DNA from: Prostheceraeus crozeri
Lineage: Eukaryota; Platyhelminthes; Polycladida; Euryleptidae
Length of the DNA stretch: 64,000 nt
Assembly (NCBI GenBank): GCA_907163375.1
Contig: CAJQUW010005288.1
Span: 176,827-240,826, forward strand
Direction of reading: 5' to 3'
Shown: piece after piece, positions 35,106 to 46,430 of the stretch
Layout: every line of letters begins with the position of its first letter
Position numbering within the stretch: the first letter of the stretch is position 1
Translations under genes and position numbers: made by a program
The notes under the pieces: model-generated
Seen by the model: only the letters and a program-made list of their open reading frames with translations
Databases searched by the model: none
Told to the model about the DNA's origin: nothing

Positions 35106-35262
35106 GTCATCAAAAATTAATTGCAATTAGATTGGTACGAACAATCAATTAATTTTAATTGCATTCGAAATCAATCAATTAATTGCAATTATTCGGTAAA
35201 AACAATCTATTAATTGCAATTTTTGGTTGACATCAATCAATTAATTGTAATTATGTATCATT
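35106..35262. repeat. Minisatellite of TTAATTGCAATT units, left block
   Basis: Five degenerate units of about 30-35 bp, each centred on the palindrome-like AATTAATTGCAATT and often preceded by ATCAATCA. A matching block lies at 37212-37305, so the two may be subterminal arrays of one element spanning about 2.2 kb. Confidence 0.75.
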
Positions 35263-35751
35263 AGAACCCACATATGCTACGTTGATAGTTGAATTTTCAT
35301 TGGTTATTTTCATTTTAGACTTTCATAATTCCAGTTCAGTACGTCAGTCTGCATCTGCATATGTTAATATAATGGCTTGTTAACTATACCAACATGTACA
35401 CCAACATGAGTATAAGTACATGTGCAGGCATTAGGGATTAAAAGTACAACGTTCTTTAAATGCTTACATAGCGCACATATACAGAACGTTATACTTGCTA
35501 CAACAGTTAGTTCCTGTTTTAGGCCAATTTAAAATTATACAAGTAGTATATTTAAAAAAGAAAAAATTAAAAATGGACTGCACGCTGTAAGGTGAAGATA
35601 ATTGCCTACCGCACCATACCAAATCTCCTGAGTCCTGAAGGTAATAAATGCTAGATTATACTTAGGCCTGTATAACATCGTTAAATACCTACGAATAAGC
35701 GATGTCAAATTATGCTTTAATTCATATCAATTTAAAGAATGATTGGTCGTA

Positions 35752-37093
35752 CCGGAGCTTTCCACTTAATATAACGGGTATGTTAACTGGAAAATGACGA
35801 AACTGCAGAATAAGTTTGGATCAGGTTAATATACCCGGGTATATTAAGTGGAAACACCACAAAATGAGCACATTTGATACATGAGATAGAATTCGCCACT
35901 TAATGTAACCATAATTTTTTACAGATGCTTGTAATTTGATTCATATGGGCCTGAAACTACATGTATAAGCTGAAATGAAGACAAATTCACAATCGTTTAG
36001 GTATAACATGAGCAATACCGTAATAAGCATCTGAATAGAATCTGAGTAACAGAATAACAGTTCTTAGGTGTACAGTAGGGTTTTCAATCCCGGGATTATC
36101 GCATTTTTACGCGATTCTGAATCCCGGGATTATGTAACATCTGTTCTTAGGCAGCTAGTAAATGTATGAAGATGGAGCAACAATGCCATAGACAAGGAAC
36201 ATGGAGTAACACCGTGAAATGCAATGCGTGAAACGTGGATGTTAACGCTATGCAAAAACTAAATATAGACTTCCCATAATCAGCTTAATGATAGATACCT
36301 AAGTTGCAAACTCGAGACAGAGCTACTCCCATACAGAACAGAACTGCATAGAATAACTGAATGATATACTTATTGTCTATCTCAATCTCAACTCATTGGC
36401 ATCAAATAATGGAAATCTGTTCAGGCAGTCGAGAGAAGGAAAGAGAGAGCGTTATACATACAGGCATACTAATATCTGATGAAGTTTTGAAGCGATTATT
36501 ATACAATATCGGACTTTTATTAGATGTCAGAAAAGTCGCGGGATTTACATTTCAATTTGAAAATCTCATGCCAGGTTTTACACATATTGTGTGCGATAAC
36601 CAGATCTACTTATTGTTATAGTTTATGTCTGCATGTGAAAAGATAACTTATTATTAATTCATGGACATAAAGGCACATGTCTATCTGACATCATTAGTTG
36701 TATTGTAGTGTATCGTTCAAAATACTCAAAGAGTACAAAACAACGCCTAGCACTGTTCATTCTACGCCAGCCTAAGCATACCATCGGTAAATGAATTAAG
36801 CTTGCTAATCCCGGGATAAAAAAGTCGGGATTTTGAAAACTTTAGCATACAGGTAATTAGACTTATAGCTTCGCCTAATCCTCTTCCGGTGTGATCACAT
36901 GCGAACCCAAGATGGGTGCTTGATTTACAAAAATCAGCATAAGTGTTATCTCCAAGAAAAATGTTGAATGTTTTAAAGACATAATGAAAGTTTGGTGCGA
37001 GTTAATAGACCCGGGTATATTAACTGGCATTAATTTCCACATAATATACCCGGGTACATTAAGTGGAGGGGCATATTAAGTGGAAAACTCCGG
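35752..37093. mobile_element. TA-flanked non-autonomous element with CCCGGG iterons
   Basis: The left end CCGGAGCTTTCCACTTAATA is mirrored at the right (TATTAAGTGGAAAACTCCGG) with one mismatch over 21 bp, flanked by TA at 35750-35751 and 37094-37095. Just inside are repeated ACCCGGGTATATTAAGTGGA motifs (about 35835, 37015 and 37055). No transposase is seen. The interior contains a further possible inverted-repeat element (36072-36848). Confidence 0.75.
36072..36848. mobile_element. Possible nested hAT-like MITE
   Basis: CAGTAGGGTTTTCAATCCCG at the left and an inverted partner at the right (CGGGATTTTGAAAACTTTAG), plus paired ATCCCGGGATT palindromes near each end, suggest a short hAT-type element. 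The ends match imperfectly and I see no clear target duplication. Confidence 0.4.
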
Positions 37094-37211
37094 TATAAAA
37101 TAATTTAATAGCATTCTAATGCGTTCATAAACATTCAATTCCACGGTTCAGCTATGGATATTTGAGTGAGTAAACTAACGAATCTATTGACTTGTATTGT
37201 TTTGAAGTTTG

Positions 37212-37305
37212 TGATACAAATTATTCCATTTATTAATTGCAATTATTGGATGACTCCAATCAATTAATTGCAATCAATATGTAACACCAATCAATTAATT
37301 ATTTT
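37212..37305. repeat. Minisatellite of TTAATTGCAATT units, right block
   Basis: Three units with the same AATCAATTAATTGCAAT core as the block at 35106-35262, on the other side of the CCCGGG-iteron element. Confidence 0.7.
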
Positions 37306-40300
37306 ATACCCCTGTGTTCAATGATACCCTTGACTAATATGCGAGCACATACAAATTGCAAATAATAAGGCAAAACAAATAAATTTTAGTTGGGTAAGGA
37401 TCCAATGGACCTCAGCGGAAAGCTATCCGTATGACCGTCTCTTTTCCTTATTTTCTATATCTTGAAAGTGTTCGAATGATGGCCTTTTCTGTTCGATGAC
37501 CAAACTAAATCGAGTGCTTACTGCCAATAACTTCTCTCGAGAAAGCTTATCGGATTTCAAAATTTCTTGGAGTTCTGAATTTGCATTATCACTTCGATGG
37601 CTAATTTTTTTGCTATTTCGTCTTGTATAAAAACTTCATCTTCACGTTTTCTTTTCAGGTCAAGCTTTTCCATTTTTTCATAGCGATAGCTTGTCTCAGT
37701 CTCATCCTCTCTTCCTGCCGTGTTCTGCGTTTGAAAAGATTCGACATCAAGTGTTGAGGAATTGGTGACTTTGATGGTCATTACGTTCATGGATCCGAAT
37801 GCCCGAGTCTTACATTATGCTCAGCGTTCTTTCGTCCATGAAGCCTCGTCAACATCTAAGATAGCTTTATTCGTACAAAACAATTTTCAGGGGTCGCATT
37901 AACGTCACATTTTGCTTCGGTTCATGACTGCTATCCGGATGAAACATGGTTGCGTCATCTTTAAGTACCGTCAAATCAAAGGAAAGAGACTTTTGCAAGG
38001 TGCTGGGACAAGGATATCAACAAATAAATTCTTAAATAATTTATCCACGTCACTTTTACAAGCTTCATTGTTCAATAATTACGACGTACTTTTCGTTCCA
38101 ACATCAACTTTCAGGTAGACTTTCTATTTTCAAGAGATGTTGAATGAATCAATTTCTGAAAAATTCACTACAAACTTCCATGTCGTCTGCGTCTCGGACT
38201 ATCCTGTAAGCCAACCTTTTCTTGCTGAATTTCTGCATTAATTACAGTATAGGCCTATAGTTGTCAATTGTATATTTAAGACATGAATCATGCATTATCG
38301 TTGGATCTACAGAAAGAATGCTGATAGTCCGGCAGCCAGGACGAGTTTCTGCAGGGAACGAGGCCGAAAGTGAGACTTTCACAAAATGCTGATTTCCTCA
38401 TAATGCTGATTGACGAAGATGGCTGGATTTGCTTGCAATGAAGCATTTTAAAGAGCACTTTCAATCCGCTTGCAGCTGTCAGCAGACGGGATGAACTTTT
38501 GAATTTCTGTTGAATTTTTCTGAGATGGAAGGTATTCGAGAAAAGCTGCTTCAAGTTTTCACAGTGATCCAAAATTCGAAATGAGGCTGGCTAATGGCTT
38601 AGCCATTTAAGGAAGCAGACCGAAACATAAGCCATGAAGTCAAACATGTTACTTCATCGAGATGATTGCAATCTTCACAGCGCTTAGTATTTTAAGGAAT
38701 GCAGGTGAATCTGCAATTATTTGTTCGACGTCCAATTCATTACATGTCTTTATATACTTTCTTGAGGCAGTTGTGCATTTTATGAAATAGAGAGTTTCAG
38801 AGTCAGTTTCAGGGAACGTGGCTTCAAATTAGAATCTTAATTGCTTCAACAGCTCTGATTAAGGGACAATGATAGCATTTCACCTGACAAATTCCTTTGT
38901 GATTATCGTAAAATTTGCCAAACCATATTTTATGATTCTATGACAAATCCTGGGAGGTTTGAGTTCATGACACTTGAAATCATGAAACCAAAACATCTGT
39001 AGAAACTTTGCTGTGCACTTACAAAAATTCACAAACCTCAACAAGGTTTTCTGAAAAATGGCGAAAATCACAAACCTAAAACGACCTAGAATTCTTTTTT
39101 CAAAATTCACTAACTTTCACAAACCGTGGACGATGTCTGCTCACAAAGCGTGGAACTCGAAATATCGAAGACTCTATGCGATCGAGATGACCGCCATCAC
39201 AGTCAAGAGCAGCAAGTGGTTGAAGACTAAAAGCCAAAGATCTTGTCGCTTGAAAATCTCTGGATAGCATATGAGAGATTGCGTCAGAAGAGATGGCAAG
39301 GAGATGCAAAGCTTGTTATTCATAGCAGATGCCTATGCTTTCTCAGACCAAGGTGCTTCACAGATGCCATTAATGTGAACTAGCATACAAACCAACGCAA
39401 TAGAAAGCGCTACACGTTGTGTTATGGACATGTGGTGTTGATGTAAGCAAAACCTAGATCTTTGTGATTTGAACTTGCTGACGATGATTCAAAAAAGGCA
39501 ACTTTGCGAAGTTCCTATTTTCCTTTGTTCTCAGCGTCATCTTCCTACAATGTGAAGACGCTTATAGAAAAAATTCAACTCGGAGTTGTCTTACGAGAAT
39601 TAGATAGACAAAAGCAAGGAAGTATCTTCTCGTTATCAGAGAGATCAAATGGTGAGAGCATGGCGCTACAATGGGAGAACAATTCACCACATTCTTAAAA
39701 AAAAAACAAGTACGGTGGAACTTCATTGCCATCGTTATTTGACAAGTAAAAATATATTTCCCAATACATCAACACACACACAACAACAGCAGAAGTCAAA
39801 AATCGAGGTTCTACTTCACATTTTCATTGGTTTAATAATTTTCGAAATTGTTCAGTGCGCAGAGTGTTTCGCTAACAGAAGTTTTGTAGAATGAGCGGAG
39901 CACAAATTGGAGCAGCAGAGCAACGAACAACTGATTATTTGTCGGAAATTGACGATTTTTTGTCAGCACAATGATTGGATGCAACTAAAATAGTGCTATT
40001 ACTCATGAAGTATTACATGGTAGGAACCGTGTAGTGCTAATGGCATACACTGACTAGACATCATGTACTAATGGCCTAATGGCATGCTGACTCTATGGCA
40101 TATGTAGACAATGGTACAGACATGCTTGCTCTGTGCTCTATGGTTAGATTCATGGAAGTCTGACACTGTATAATGGACATTGAAAACAATAGAGGGTCGT
40201 GGACATGTGTTGTCAGCTATGCGATGGCAACTTCCAGTGGCTGACAACGAGAAAGTACCGTCAGCTCATCAGTGGACTCTGTAAAATTTCACAGTTATCA

Positions 40301-40627
40301 TCAGCTCTCTTGACAAATAAAAGCACTTTGACAAAATAAGTTGCACTAAATCGACTTGTGGCTGTTTCAATGATATGATTCTTCTAGAGGTCTAGCCACA
40401 AACATTGAACACTAAGCACCAAGGTCTAGTTGTTGATGTTCGATGTCTATGGGTCTAGCAATAAGCGCCTTGCCGAACAGCTAAAATTTTCATGAACCAG
40501 ATGATCCATCTGGTAGCTCTCTAACTTTGATAATCTCACTTACTAACTCACTGATGATCTCACTCACTGACTTGATGATCTCACTAACTTTGATATCAAA
40601 GCAAAAAGTTGGATCTCTAACCTTAGA
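37306..40627. other. Noncoding, nothing identified
   Basis: A 77-codon minus-strand frame at 37557-37790 has a charged EKLDLKRKREDE helix but no recognisable family. The rest shows only short chance frames. Low-complexity CTAATGGCAT and CTCACTGATGATCT repeats occur near 40030-40100 and 40540-40600. Confidence 0.45.
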
Positions 40628-40830
40628 TCATTAAATAGAATAATTAAATATTGAGTTGCATCCTCAGTTGAAAAATGGAACAGATCTGAATAGTAGCTAT
40701 TTCATCCGATATCACGAATCATCAGCAGGCCTAGTTTACAATTCTCAACATCGACACAGCTCCCAATTTAAAATTGCAGCTATGTCCGGGTTAATGTGAG
40801 ATTGAGGTTATTACGGGTTAATAATTCATT
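40628..40830 (+). repeat. Dispersed repeat R1, copy 2
   Basis: Same orientation as, and homologous to, 18641-18865, sharing AAATATTGAGTTGCATCCTC and ATCATCAGCAGGCCTAGTTT. Scattered substitutions and small indels separate the two copies. Family unknown. Confidence 0.8.
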
Positions 40831-41500
40831 GATGTAAAATCCTAAAAGATATATTAAAATAGAAAAATATTTTCAAGTAGGTGAAGAATAATTCACTCAC
40901 TTTTTGGCCAATAATATATCGTATAAGAGATGCGCTCAATTTTGGGGAATGTTTAAATAATATACTCCCGCATCAGCTGCTGGCAATGCATTGGAAATTG
41001 TGACAAGTTTTTTTGAGAGTACAATACATTGTAATCCTAGTTAGTTAAACTCTCGACTGAGATTCTACATCACCTGATTTCAAGCGGACATGAAAGCTGT
41101 TATCTATGCCATGGAACCATCTTTCACGTGGAGATCGGCTCTCATGACATGATATCCCTTCAATAATTTCCATAGCTTAGCAATCTGTTTTCTTTGAAAG
41201 TGAACAGTGTAGCAGCGATTATTGTTTGTCATTCCTAGGTAAGCACCTAAACATGTTGAACTTAGAATCTGTAGGCAAACGGCTTGTCCAACTGTTATGT
41301 AGTTGTTCGCATTTTATCAAATTGTTCTAAACATGGAGTGAGTATATTAGGTAGAGTGGTAACTCCGCATTCCTCAATATTTATACACCTTCGATTTCAT
41401 TAAATGAACTCAAGTTGAATCAGAGATGCGGAATTCTATCATTTTGATAGGACTCCGACTCCGGAGGTTGATAGGACTCCGACTCCGGGTGGCAAGTATA
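40831..41500. other. Noncoding; small tandem repeat near its end
   Basis: No gene is seen. TTGATAGGACTCCGACTCCG is nearly duplicated in tandem at about 41448-41488. A TA-rich microsatellite (41498-41528) leads into the Penelope-like element. Confidence 0.5.
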
Positions 41501-41557
41501 TAAATATATATATATATAATATATATATCGACAAGAAAACAATTCTTCACACAACAT

Positions 41558-41585
41558 GTTTCATCTTTTTCAAAGACTTCCTCAG
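41558..41585 (-). ncRNA. Hammerhead-ribozyme-like core, PLE copy A left arm
   Basis: On the minus strand: CTGAGGA, a short hairpin (AGTCTTTGAAAAAGAT) and GAAAC, the CUGANGA-stemII-GAAA core of hammerhead ribozymes, which PLE terminal regions are known to carry. A complete stem I and cleavage site were not identified. Confidence 0.45.
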
Positions 41586-42042
41586 GTGTAACAAGAGGGC
41601 GGGGATGGAATCACTTAAATACATTGATCAACAACGTTCAGTAAAATAGTTAAGTCACAAGTAAAAGCAATAATAAAATCAATATCGTTAAAACACGCAA
41701 ATCAATTCAATAGATATCAACTGGTAAAAGATCTAAAATCAAGTCATCTGTAAAAGCGCGAAGTCAATAGAGCAAGAAATACATCACTGATTCAAAGTAA
41801 TTTCGTCACTCGCAAGACGCAGACAGTAGCTTACAAATCAAGAAGCAAAGGATTGGAACTCATTCTTTCATTCAATAATTTATCTGAATCGATCATTTTG
41901 ATAACAATAGTTTCATAGATTCTTGGGTGATCTGTTACGGCGACAACTTTGAAAAAGTCTTTGATCGGAGGATGGTCATGGAGGCTTATTTCTGTAGGTG
42001 TAGGATATCCTTTTAAATGCTCGTTTATACGAGTTTGAAAAT

Positions 42043-42729
42043 GGCTTGTACACTCCTTGGTCCGCCTACGCGCCTATGAAATATCGCACTGCCGCTATGA
42101 GAGCCCTATTTTACAGAGCTCGTAGAATTTGTTCTACTGATGAGAATTACCAAACTGCCGTCATCAGCATCAAGAACATTTTTATCAAAAACGGTTTTCC
42201 AGAGCACATGATTGAACGAGTTAAATCTCATGCAGATTCGATACCTGTGCAGAGACTAGCAAATGATGATGAAAACAAAATTGTAAATTGGAGCTTTCCT
42301 TATATCGCCAACAAGTAAAAAGAGATTAAAAACCGAATAAAAGACATCAACAAAGTTTTGCCAGCTGATGCTCATATCCGACCTATTTTTAAAACCCTTA
42401 AAACTTCTCAATTTTTCAGTAATAAGGATAGAGTACCTCAACATTTGAAATCAAATATTGTATACAAATACAACTGTGAGCATTGTGACAAATGCTACGT
42501 TGGTAGTTCTATCCGCCATTTTCAAACTCGTATAAACGAGCATTTAAAAGGATATCCTACACCTACAGAAATAAGCCTCCATGACCATCCTCCGATCAAA
42601 GATTTTTTCAAAGTTGTCGCCGTAACAGATCACCCAAGAATCTATGAAACTATTGTTATCAAAATGATCGATTCAGATAAATTATTGAATGAAAGAATGA
42701 GTTCCAATCCTTTGCTTCTTGATTTGTAA
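42043..42729 (+). pseudogene. PLE reverse-transcriptase end and GIY-YIG endonuclease, copy A
   Basis: The first part (YTPWSAYAPMKYRTAAMRAL to about 42315) is the connector after the reverse-transcriptase palm. After one in-frame stop the sequence continues (42358-42729) with RPIFKTLKTSQFFSNKDR, then VYKYNCEHCDKCYVGSSIRH and RINEHL, the zinc-binding CxxC plus GIY-YIG-type motif of PLE endonucleases, and a final conserved ETIVIKM and LLNERMSSNPLLLDL tail. The GIY-YIG domain nicks target DNA to prime reverse transcription. The copy is 5'-truncated and non-autonomous. Confidence 0.85.
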
Positions 42730-42948
42730 GCTACTGTCTGCGTCTTGCGAGTGACGAAATTACTTTGAATCAGTGATGTATTTCTTGCTCTATTGACTTC
42801 GCGCTTTTACAGATGACTTGATTTTAGATCTTTTACCAGTTGATATCTATTGAATTGATTTGCGTGTTTTAACGATATTGATTTTATTATTGCTTTTACT
42901 TTTTGATCATTGTATTTAAGTGATTCCATCCCCGCCCTCTTGTTACAC

Positions 42949-42976
42949 CTGAGGAAGTCTTTGAAAAAGATGAAAC
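42949..42976 (+). ncRNA. Hammerhead-ribozyme-like core, PLE copy A right end
   Basis: CTGAGGA, a stem-II-like AGTCTTTGAAAAAGAT, then GAAAC. Downstream, AAGAA..TTCTT and a TGTC triplet near 43002 could form a stem III and cleavage site, but stem I pairing was not found. Confidence 0.45.
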
Positions 42977-43097
42977 ATGTTGTGTGAAGAATTGTTTTCT
43001 TGTCGATATATTGGGCACTAACAAACAATATATGAATTCACACGCCCACCAATCACGGAATCAAGTAAAATGGTCCAAGTGATAAGTAAGAGCAACC

Positions 43098-44450
43098 CAG
43101 TGGAAAAAATTCTATCGGCCCAATATCATCCATCTGATGTTGGCCCGATAAGCAAAGTGGCCCAGCGCATTTGTATCGGCCCAACATGAGTTGCCAACAC
43201 TCACCCAATACGCGCCCAATACACGCCAACGCTCACCCGACACCGATCAAAATTTTGTTACTGCTGGTAAAATTCGTCATGCCCTTTCTGTATTATAGCA
43301 CAAAGAATATCATAAGTTTGATATCACTATGGAACCTCTTACTTCTCCTCCTTCCACCTCTTCCTCACTTTCTTATCACCCATGAAACAAGAGCGGAACA
43401 ACGAGAACAACAGTACTTCACTTCAATATTTATTATAGTATGCTTCATACAGCAGAGGAATTACCACAGGCGCCTCCTGTTCTTTCTTCCACAGTTCAGG
43501 TCATTCGCGTAAAGTAAATGGGATCCTTCACCTCTGCTTTCTCGACGTTCTCAGCGACTTATTGACGGTGTAGGGATTCTGGAAGACAAAAAAAATGAAA
43601 ATGACAGTACGATGTATTAAAAAATATATTTCGGCTTCAGGAAGCTAAAATTGATTCTGGCAAATGAGAAACATTTTCAAGCACATTTATTGGGTTAGCA
43701 TTACCAACTTCGCAATTTCCTGATAAATCTTATTTTCAACAGAATCCAATACAATTAAGCCTACATTATATGGTAAGAGTCTCAACTTTGTCCTGAGATA
43801 GTGGTTGATTGCATGATTTGAGATCGAACATGGTGACTTCTAGATTCGAGAAATTGAACCTATCATCGGAATAAAGGAAGTTTTTCTCTGAAATCATGAA
43901 GTATGTGAGTTTTTTAAATTATTAGGTATGTTCTTTAGAGTTATTCCTAAGTAACATGTTGCCTACATGAGTATTAGTGATTAGGCCTACCCATTTGGTA
44001 TTCTTCATCAAGGGTAACAATGAATACACGGACAGGCTAATTCAACGCAGATGTCAGTTTATATAACCTACAGACAGCCTGTATGACTTATTCTCATTTT
44101 GTACACAAATTGACATACACCGTGCATCTATCCTCTCACCCTTGATTATGAATGCCGAAATATTGGGTACCGGTAGTACAAAATTTCCTTTGATTCCTGA
44201 GAAAACCAAATGCAATTGGAAATATGATGCCTCCATATTATCATAATCGTAAGAAAGTAATAAATTAATTTTCAAACTTCTAAGATCAATAATGTTTGTC
44301 TAATAAATGTTGATGTTTCTACATACATACAAGAATAAAAAATCTCTAAGTTGGGGTGGAAGCATGTTCATGTTCTTACGAAAGGAAAGCATGGGAGTAG
44401 CATGACATGGAAGACAATTGCGATGTTTTACTTGCATTATTTTTCACCAT
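43098..44450. other. Noncoding; GGCCCA-rich patch at the left
   Basis: From 43098 to about 43270 GGCCCA/CGCCCA motifs recur, and its ends (CCAGTGG..., ...TACTGCTGG) are weakly inverted, perhaps a small MITE. The remainder shows nothing I can support. Confidence 0.4.
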
Positions 44451-44859
44451 TGTAAAATTTTTGATAAAAATAGGAGGACAAACTTAATATTTCGACCATC
44501 TGAAGTGGCCATCGTCAGAAATCTATTAAATCTTATTCCTGCATCAGATTCAAATTACAAAAACATACAAACGATGGTAGGCTATATACAATACTAAAGA
44601 AATAGAGAAGAAGGTCTGATTTTCTAATCTATAGAGCAATTACTATTTACCCTGTTTATGGAGTCTTAAGATTTCTGACTGATTTTCTTTACCGTGGTAT
44701 TTTTTCATTTGGGATTTTATGCGTTATATAGCTTACTATCGTTTGTGTGTTTTTATAATTTGAATCTAAGGCAGGAATTGGAGTAAATAGATTTCTGACG
44801 ATGGCCACTTCATGGTCAAAATATTAAGTTTGTCCTCTTATTTTTATCAAAAATTACAA
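44451..44859. mobile_element. Foldback PLE-end-like element with hammerhead-like cores
   Basis: Two inverted arms of about 140 bp (44451-44590 and about 44720-44859) share TTGATAAAAATAGGAGGAC-type ends and a CTGACGATGGCCACTTCA segment, around a spacer of about 130 bp. The minus-strand left arm keeps CTGACGA, a paired stem (GGCCA/TGGTC) and GAAAT at 44489-44518, matching a hammerhead core. The right arm has the same layout with a changed GAAA. This looks like paired PLE termini or a derived non-autonomous element. No coding sequence is present. Confidence 0.6.
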
Positions 44860-46430
44860 CAAAGAAGTAACTTGATGTAAAATTTGTATCATTTATTCAG
44901 CTTGTTGAAATGCATGTACTTATGCACTCACTAATCATTTTTTGAGACAAAATTGAATATACTAAGATCCTATCTTATCTGCAAAATATTACATCTATTT
45001 ATAGTAAAAATTATTATTTAGACCGGGCTGTTGTATGAAATACAGCATGTAATTGAGCAAAGCTTGTCTACAGTATCAAGATATGATGCTAAGTCATGAA
45101 TATCAAAGGCTATCTTACGTAAGATTGTACATTGTTTCTTAAATCTTCATTAAATAATCTTAATACGCTTTTCACTCGATTGAACGATAGAATTAGAAGT
45201 GCTGCGGAACAGAATTCCACATTTGTATTATAATTCAATTGCGGATTATTTTTCAGTAATTATTTGGACATTGATAAAAGAATAAAACGTGAAGAAAATA
45301 GACATTTGATTTCAAATAATATAAAATGATGCAAAAACAAAATATTTTTAGTAATTACATCGTACATCTATTTTACAAGCTACTTCGTACAGTGATTATT
45401 TCCTTTTATGAATCTTGTACAATATTTAAAATCTTCAGCGAATATTTACTTGAATTATTGTTTAATGAGTATGTTTAGAACGTATGTGTTTATAACAGAT
45501 GGATGATCCTAGATGAGTGATTCCTCGATAAACATTGAATATGTAATTACAATGCAAGTATTTCTTACTATCATAATTATATCATTATCTCTATTATCAT
45601 TATTTTTCCATTATATTATTGCACAAATTTCTGCATTTTCTAACTTGTAGGTTGGGTAACCATTTAATTTAAACTAGCCAAAACTCAGAACTGGTACATA
45701 GCTAGGAACTAGCCCCGTGCCATAAGAAAGGCAGCTTTATCTTATCGCTTTGAAAATATCTGCTAAAATTAAGAAAGGTGATAAAAAACTGAGCCCTTTA
45801 TGTTTGAAGAAAAACAGTGGAAAGTTCGGTTTGCGTGTATCTTTCTTCAAGTGTAGGCACGATTATTCCTTTAAATTGCATTGTTTAGGAACATTTATTG
45901 ACATATTTTAATATTTTGCGTCGTTCACAGTGTTTTGAGCCAGTTCGGACTTCGGAGCAGTATATTCCAAATTTTAAAAAAACCAAGATATTTAATATAT
46001 ATCAATTTTTGAATTGAATTCTCAATTTTACCAAATATTTTTGTAATGATAAGATGAAGCTGTCTTTATTATTTTATAGTTTTAATCTGTTGTTGTCTAT
46101 TTCGATCTTCATCAGTAGAAAATTAAGTATAGACTACAAAATTACAGTGCATGCATTTTTACACCAAAACCTGATACATCATATGAGAGACGATAACATT
46201 TCGCTTGCGATTAATCATTGTGAGAACTGCTGAATTTTCGGAAATCTCAGCACACAATGAGCTGCTGACTCTCTCCGAAAGTTCACATTTTACTTATAGC
46301 GGATCTGTAAACTTCTACATTTCCCACATCTCAAATATTGCATTTAGAATCTTGCAAATAATGAAGTGATGACTTACATACCTTTCAGCACCAGATAATT
46401 CGATAGATTTGCAGCAGGGAACCACAGAGC
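44860..46430. other. Noncoding, nothing identified
   Basis: Very AT-rich sequence without supported genes. A CTGATGAAGATCGAAAT motif on the minus strand near 46100-46117 resembles another decayed PLE end. The 8 bases CACAGAGC at 46423-46430 are the left target duplication of the next element. Confidence 0.5.

Larger units (their letters stand above)
41518..43097 (+). mobile_element. Penelope-like retroelement copy A, with inverted left arm
   Basis: The right part (about 42043-43097, plus strand) carries the end of the reverse transcriptase, the GIY-YIG endonuclease domain and the 3' noncoding region. The left part (41518-42045) is an inverted copy of the end of the GIY-YIG domain and the 3' region. 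The two meet at a 3-bp overlap, GGC. Such inverted, 5'-truncated arrangements are typical of PLE insertions. Sequence from 42043 on is nearly identical to copy B (58495-59548). Each outer arm holds a hammerhead-ribozyme-like core. Confidence 0.85.

Noticed and set aside
37557-37790. 77-codon minus-strand frame with a charged helix
   Set aside because: Only a generic Lys/Glu-rich segment is visible. There is no start context, partner or family match.
43098-43270. GGCCCA-rich block as a possible small MITE
   Set aside because: The inverted ends match only loosely and no target duplication is seen, so it was not listed as an element.
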